Position numbers and translations under genes: made by a program
The notes under the pieces: generated by a model
The model's input: only the letters and a program-made list of their open reading frames with translations
The model's database searches: none
Told to the model about the DNA's origin: nothing
From: Paeniglutamicibacter antarcticus
GTDB taxonomy: Bacteria; Actinomycetota; Actinomycetes; Actinomycetales; Micrococcaceae
Length of the DNA: 64,000 nt
Assembly: GCF_900010755.1 (NCBI RefSeq)
Contig: NZ_CZJT01000056.1
Coordinates: forward strand, 124,001-188,000
Direction of reading: 5' to 3'
Shown: positions 61,107-64,000 of the stretch, in pieces
Layout of the letters: each line of letters opens with the position of its first letter
How positions within the stretch are numbered: the first letter of the stretch is position 1

Positions 61107-61133
61107 TAGCACTGCTGTTTTCCCAGCCGAAAT
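61107..61133 (+). promoter_or_regulatory. Weak sigma-28-like element upstream of fliD
   Basis: TAGC (61107-61110), 15 bases, GCCGAAAT (61126-61133). It keeps the spacing but differs in both boxes, and lies before the flagellin terminator, so its role is uncertain. Confidence 0.3.
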
Positions 61134-61205
61134 GCCGCGCTGGCATACCCCCAAGCTGCCAGCAGGCAAGCCAACGGCCTAGAAAACACAAAGCCACATT
61201 CAGGG

Positions 61206-61255
61206 ATCTCCCGTGGCATCCGCGCAGAACAAGTAGCGCGAATGCCACGGGAGAT
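61206..61255 (+). terminator. Terminator hairpin after flagellin
   Basis: Bases 61206-61225 pair with 61236-61255 over 20 positions with one mismatch, around AGAACAAGTA. It lies between hag and fliD; no T-run follows. Confidence 0.7.
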
Positions 61256-61293
61256 TCTCGGTATACACACAAGACTGAAGAAGCGGAGACGGC

Positions 61294-62649
61294 ATGGGCC
61301 TGTCACTCGATGGACTTTCCAGTGGATTGAACACCACTGAACTGATCAAATCACTCATGCAAGTCGAAGCGATTCCGCAGAACATCCTGAAGAACAAGGT
61401 CAAGTCAACACAGACCATGGTCAGCGCCCTGCAGGCATTGAACACCAAGGTTTCCGACCTAGCCACCCTCACCAAGAAGCTGTCCAAGCCCGATTCGCTC
61501 CAGCTTTTCACCACCTCCAGCAGCTCCGACGGAGTCAAAGCAATCGCTGTGGCCGGTGCCAGCCCTGGTTCCCTGGATGTCACGGTCACCAAGCTGGCCC
61601 AAAGCCAGATCCATGTGTCGGAAGCCGTGACCGAATGGCCCGACTCAAGCTTCATCATTAAGGCCGCAGACGGCACCAAAAGCGTGATTATCGCCAATTC
61701 GAATTCACTTGATGACGTGATCAAGGCAGTCAATGCATCGGATTCGGGGGTCAAAGCGGTCAAGGTCGCGACGGGTGACGGGACCACGTTCCGAGTGCAA
61801 TTCTCCGGTACGGAGACAGGCAGCAAGAACGCCTTCAGCCTCACCAATACGGATGGAAGCGCATTCACAGTTGCCAAGTCGGACGGAACCGAGGCGCCAC
61901 TGATGTCCGTGATCCGGACGGCGCAGGACGCCGAGCTAACGCTTTGGTCGGGGACAGGCGCCGAGCAGACCGTCACCTCCTCAAACAACACCTTCAAGTC
62001 ATTGCTCCCCGGTGTGGATATCACGGTTTCCAAGACATCAACCGAAGCTGCCACCGTTGCGGTGGAACGCGACACCGAAGCCACGTCCAAGATCGCCGCG
62101 GACTTGGTCAATAGCCTCAACGACCTGTTCAAATTCATAGCCACGAACTCGGCCGTCACCAGTGGAGTCGGCGGTGCAACCTCCGCCATGATCTTCACCG
62201 GCGACAGCACCGCACGTGATGTCAAACAGCGAATCATGGATGCCGTCATCATGCCCATCGATGGCAAATCGCCATCGGAAATCGGCATCTCGATCACCAA
62301 AGACGGCAAACTGGAATTCAATGCGGAGAAATTTGCAAAGGTCCTGGCCGATAACCCGGCGCGAATCGAATCGGTGATGCACACCATCACTGCACGGGTT
62401 TCCGATGTCGCAACAAAGCTTTCGGACAAATACGACGGGGCAATCACCACGCGGATCAAGGGCCAGGAATCCATGGTTTCCAGGCTTGACACGCAGATCC
62501 TGGATTGGGACCGCCGACTTTCCACCCGCGAAGCCACACTGAAACGAACTTATTCCGCACTTGAAGTGCAGCTGAGCAGGCTTAATTCGCAGCAGTCCTA
62601 CATGGCCTCACAACTCTCGGCGCTGAACGGAGGCGGACAGAACTCGTGA
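61294..62649 (+). CDS. fliD: Flagellar filament cap protein FliD
   Basis: The 451-residue protein begins MGLSLDGLSSGLNTTELIKS, the FliD N-terminal signature, and ends with a long helical segment (LEVQLSRLNSQQSYMASQLS). It caps the growing filament. GCGGAG lies five bases before the ATG. Its stop overlaps fliS. Confidence 0.95.
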   Translation: MGLSLDGLSSGLNTTELIKSLMQVEAIPQNILKNKVKSTQTMVSALQALNTKVSDLATLTKKLSKPDSLQLFTTSSSSDGVKAIAVAGASPGSLDVTVTKLAQSQIHVSEAVTEWPDSSFIIKAADGTKSVIIANSNSLDDVIKAVNASDSGVKAVKVATGDGTTFRVQFSGTETGSKNAFSLTNTDGSAFTVAKSDGTEAPLMSVIRTAQDAELTLWSGTGAEQTVTSSNNTFKSLLPGVDITVSKTSTEAATVAVERDTEATSKIAADLVNSLNDLFKFIATNSAVTSGVGGATSAMIFTGDSTARDVKQRIMDAVIMPIDGKSPSEIGISITKDGKLEFNAEKFAKVLADNPARIESVMHTITARVSDVATKLSDKYDGAITTRIKGQESMVSRLDTQILDWDRRLSTREATLKRTYSALEVQLSRLNSQQSYMASQLSALNGGGQNS

Positions 62650-63062
62650 TGATGAACCCAGCCCAGAAGCGAGCCCAGCTAAACCGGGAAGCGGTTCTTT
62701 CCGCGACCCCTGCACGTTTGCTGACCATGCTTTACGACCGCCTTCTGCTTGACCTGAACCGCGCCGCAGCCGCACAGCAAGCGGGAGACGCTACGGTAGC
62801 AGCCGAGAACCTCGTACACGCCCAAGACATCATTGCCGAGCTCACTTCATCCCTGAACCCAGAAGCATGGGACGGTGCGCAAGGGTTGCAGGGTCTTTAT
62901 GCCTTCGCCACCCAGACGCTCATCAATGCCAACATCCGTCGGGACCCGGCATTGACGCGCCAGGTCATCGAACTGATAGAGCCCTTGCGACTGTCCTGGC
63001 ACGAAGCGGCCGCTGCACCACTTGAAGCAACCTCCCTCAACGCTGGAGTTCAGCTTGGATAG
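62646..63062 (+). CDS. fliS: Flagellin export chaperone FliS
   Basis: The 138-residue helical protein shows the FliS segment SATPARLLTMLYDRLLLDLN. It binds the flagellin C-terminus and prevents early polymerisation. GTG 62646 overlaps fliD; ATG 62649 or 62652 are equal alternatives, with GGAGGCGG about ten bases upstream. Confidence 0.93.
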   Translation: MMMNPAQKRAQLNREAVLSATPARLLTMLYDRLLLDLNRAAAAQQAGDATVAAENLVHAQDIIAELTSSLNPEAWDGAQGLQGLYAFATQTLINANIRRDPALTRQVIELIEPLRLSWHEAAAAPLEATSLNAGVQLG

Positions 63063-63381
63063 GGGCCCCGCCGTTGAAGGGGCGGAACTGGCCTGGATTC
63101 CCGTGCTGGAAGCCTTGGAAGCGGACATGGCGAAACTGCGTCGATGTGCCCTGGACAGCGAAGAGCTGTTTGACCTGCCCACCGGCTGGGAACCGCCGGC
63201 CAGCATTGGACCATTGCCAACCAGCTTGAAAAGCCGAGCCGAAGCTGTTTTTGGGCTAATGCAGGAACTTTTTGTGGTTCTCAAGGATCGCCGGGATGAA
63301 ACAGCCCGCCAGCTACGGGCAGTGGATTTGGTGCCACGCGTTGAAACCACCACCTCTTTGTACATTGACATGGTGGGATAG
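63055..63381 (+). CDS. Small helical protein in the FliT position
   Basis: TTG 63055 overlaps the end of fliS by eight bases and has GGAG (63045-63048) six bases upstream, giving 108 residues. Helical, with a conserved-looking WIPVLEALEADMAKLRRCAL and a C-terminal helix rich in Arg and Asp (VVLKDRRDETARQLRAVDLV). Position after fliS suggests a FliT-like chaperone for FliD, but sequence alone does not prove it. A longer in-frame ATG at 63022 lies inside fliS. Confidence 0.7.
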   Translation: MDRGPAVEGAELAWIPVLEALEADMAKLRRCALDSEELFDLPTGWEPPASIGPLPTSLKSRAEAVFGLMQELFVVLKDRRDETARQLRAVDLVPRVETTTSLYIDMVG

Positions 63382-63391
63382 CGAAAACAAC

Positions 63392-63418
63392 TAACGGCCC
63401 GGAGTTCACTGCCGATTG
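63392..63418 (+). promoter_or_regulatory. Sigma-28-type promoter of flgB-flgC
   Basis: TAAC (63392-63395), exactly 15 bases, GCCGATTG (63411-63418). Only one base differs from the flgN and flagellin boxes. flgB starts about 75 bases downstream. Confidence 0.75.
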
Positions 63419-63495
63419 TTTGAAACGAGCACGGATTGCTCATCTTCCTTTTGTGCCCACGGATGGGCCGCATTTCGATTCTGGAGCTTTGTCCC

Positions 63496-63837
63496 GTGTT
63501 CGATTCCGTCACGTCTATGGCAATGGAAAGCGCCCTGGATGGCCTGGCCTTGCGTCAGCGTGCCATTGCCAACAACATCGCGAACGTCAACACGCCCGGC
63601 TACCAAGCCCGCCGCGTTGATTTTGAAGCAGCGTTGTCCCGGTCGGTCGCCAACGGCAATGGCAGAAACACCGCCACCACGGCCACATCCTTGGAACCCA
63701 CCCGGCTTGATGGGTCCAACGTGAATCTTGATACCGAGACGCTTTCAAACATTGACACGGTTCTGCGCTTCCAATTCGCAACCCAGGCAGCTTCCGGTCC
63801 GTTCAACAGCATCCGTACCGCGTTGAGGAGCAACTAA
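63496..63837 (+). CDS. flgB: Flagellar basal-body rod protein FlgB
   Basis: The 113-residue protein starts at GTG 63496 (MFDSVTSMAMESALDGLALR) with GGAG nine bases upstream; an ATG at 63436 would add 20 unconserved residues. The rod signature AIANNIANVNTPGYQARRVD is present. FlgB forms the proximal rod. Its TAA overlaps the flgC ATG. Confidence 0.93.
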   Translation: MFDSVTSMAMESALDGLALRQRAIANNIANVNTPGYQARRVDFEAALSRSVANGNGRNTATTATSLEPTRLDGSNVNLDTETLSNIDTVLRFQFATQAASGPFNSIRTALRSN

Positions 63838-64000
63838 TGCCAGACGCCATCGGCATCGCCGGCACGGCACTGACAGTGCACCGTAAATGGCTTGACGCAA
63901 TCTCCGACAACCTCGCAAACGCAAATACAGTCACCTCCACCGACGGCGAAGCCTTCAAAGCCCGCTACATCATGGCGCAGGCCAGTGCCGATCACCAGGG
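63837..64000 (+). CDS. flgC: Flagellar basal-body rod protein FlgC (partial)
   Basis: The first 54 codons are present: MPDAIGIAGTALTVHRKWLD, then the rod signature ISDNLANANT and EAFKARYIMAQ. It starts at ATG 63837 in a TAATG overlap with flgB. The remainder lies beyond the window end. Confidence 0.92.
   Translation, partial: MPDAIGIAGTALTVHRKWLDAISDNLANANTVTSTDGEAFKARYIMAQASADHQ

Overview
The window reads as the chromosome of a high-GC Gram-positive bacterium of the family Micrococcaceae, Arthrobacter-like (Arthrobacter, Paeniglutamicibacter or a close genus). The reasons are the str-S10-spc-alpha gene order without rpsN or rpsD, the EF-Tu and RNA polymerase sequences, frequent GTG starts, and a cell-wall/tsa cluster typical of actinobacteria. 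The genus is an inference; no 16S gene lies here. No tRNA, rRNA, CRISPR array, insertion sequence or prophage was seen.

Layout. Bases 1-10037 carry the end of rpoB, rpoC, a 1.1 kb gap with a possible decayed gene, then rpsL-rpsG-fusA-tuf. Bases 10254-14651 hold a 1387-residue polytopic membrane protein of unknown function and a 42-residue membrane peptide. Bases 15278-20597 are the S10 operon (rpsJ to rpsQ). A strong terminator and a 378-base gap separate it from the spc operon (rplN to rplO, then secY-adk, map). Bases 28558-31729 are infA-rpmJ-rpsM-rpsK-rpoA-rplQ, followed by truA. Two large LuxR-type regulators in tandem (33058-37922) lie between truA and rplM-rpsI; only the first has an intact ATP-binding P-loop.

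Bases 39818-53239 are an envelope and housekeeping block: glmM, a UDP-glucose dehydrogenase, NAD(P)HX repair enzyme and acpS (minus strand), a DinB-like protein, glmS (minus), coaA, mscL, alr, and tsaE-tsaB-rimI-tsaD for the t6A tRNA modification. Many of these genes lack a ribosome-binding site and instead have a TAnnnT box 6-8 bases before the start codon, which suggests leaderless mRNAs. A glutamate-cysteine-ligase-like gene and a SAM methyltransferase follow on the minus strand.

Bases 55883-64000 open a flagellar locus. fliW, flgL, flgK and flgN run leftward; a FliA/WhiG-type sigma factor, flagellin, fliD, fliS, a FliT-position protein, flgB and the start of flgC run rightward. Three near-identical promoters of the form TAAC-N15-GCCGAT(A/T)G precede flgN, flagellin and flgB and match the sigma-28 consensus. 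The flagellin leader starts with a hairpin that shows GGA in its loop and has a second GGA site at the Shine-Dalgarno. This is the layout bound by CsrA in Bacillus hag mRNA, and fliW, the CsrA antagonist, is in the same locus. These flagellar control signals, the P-loop-less regulator partner and the leaderless cluster are the most interesting observations; I did not find a clearly new defence or biosynthetic system.
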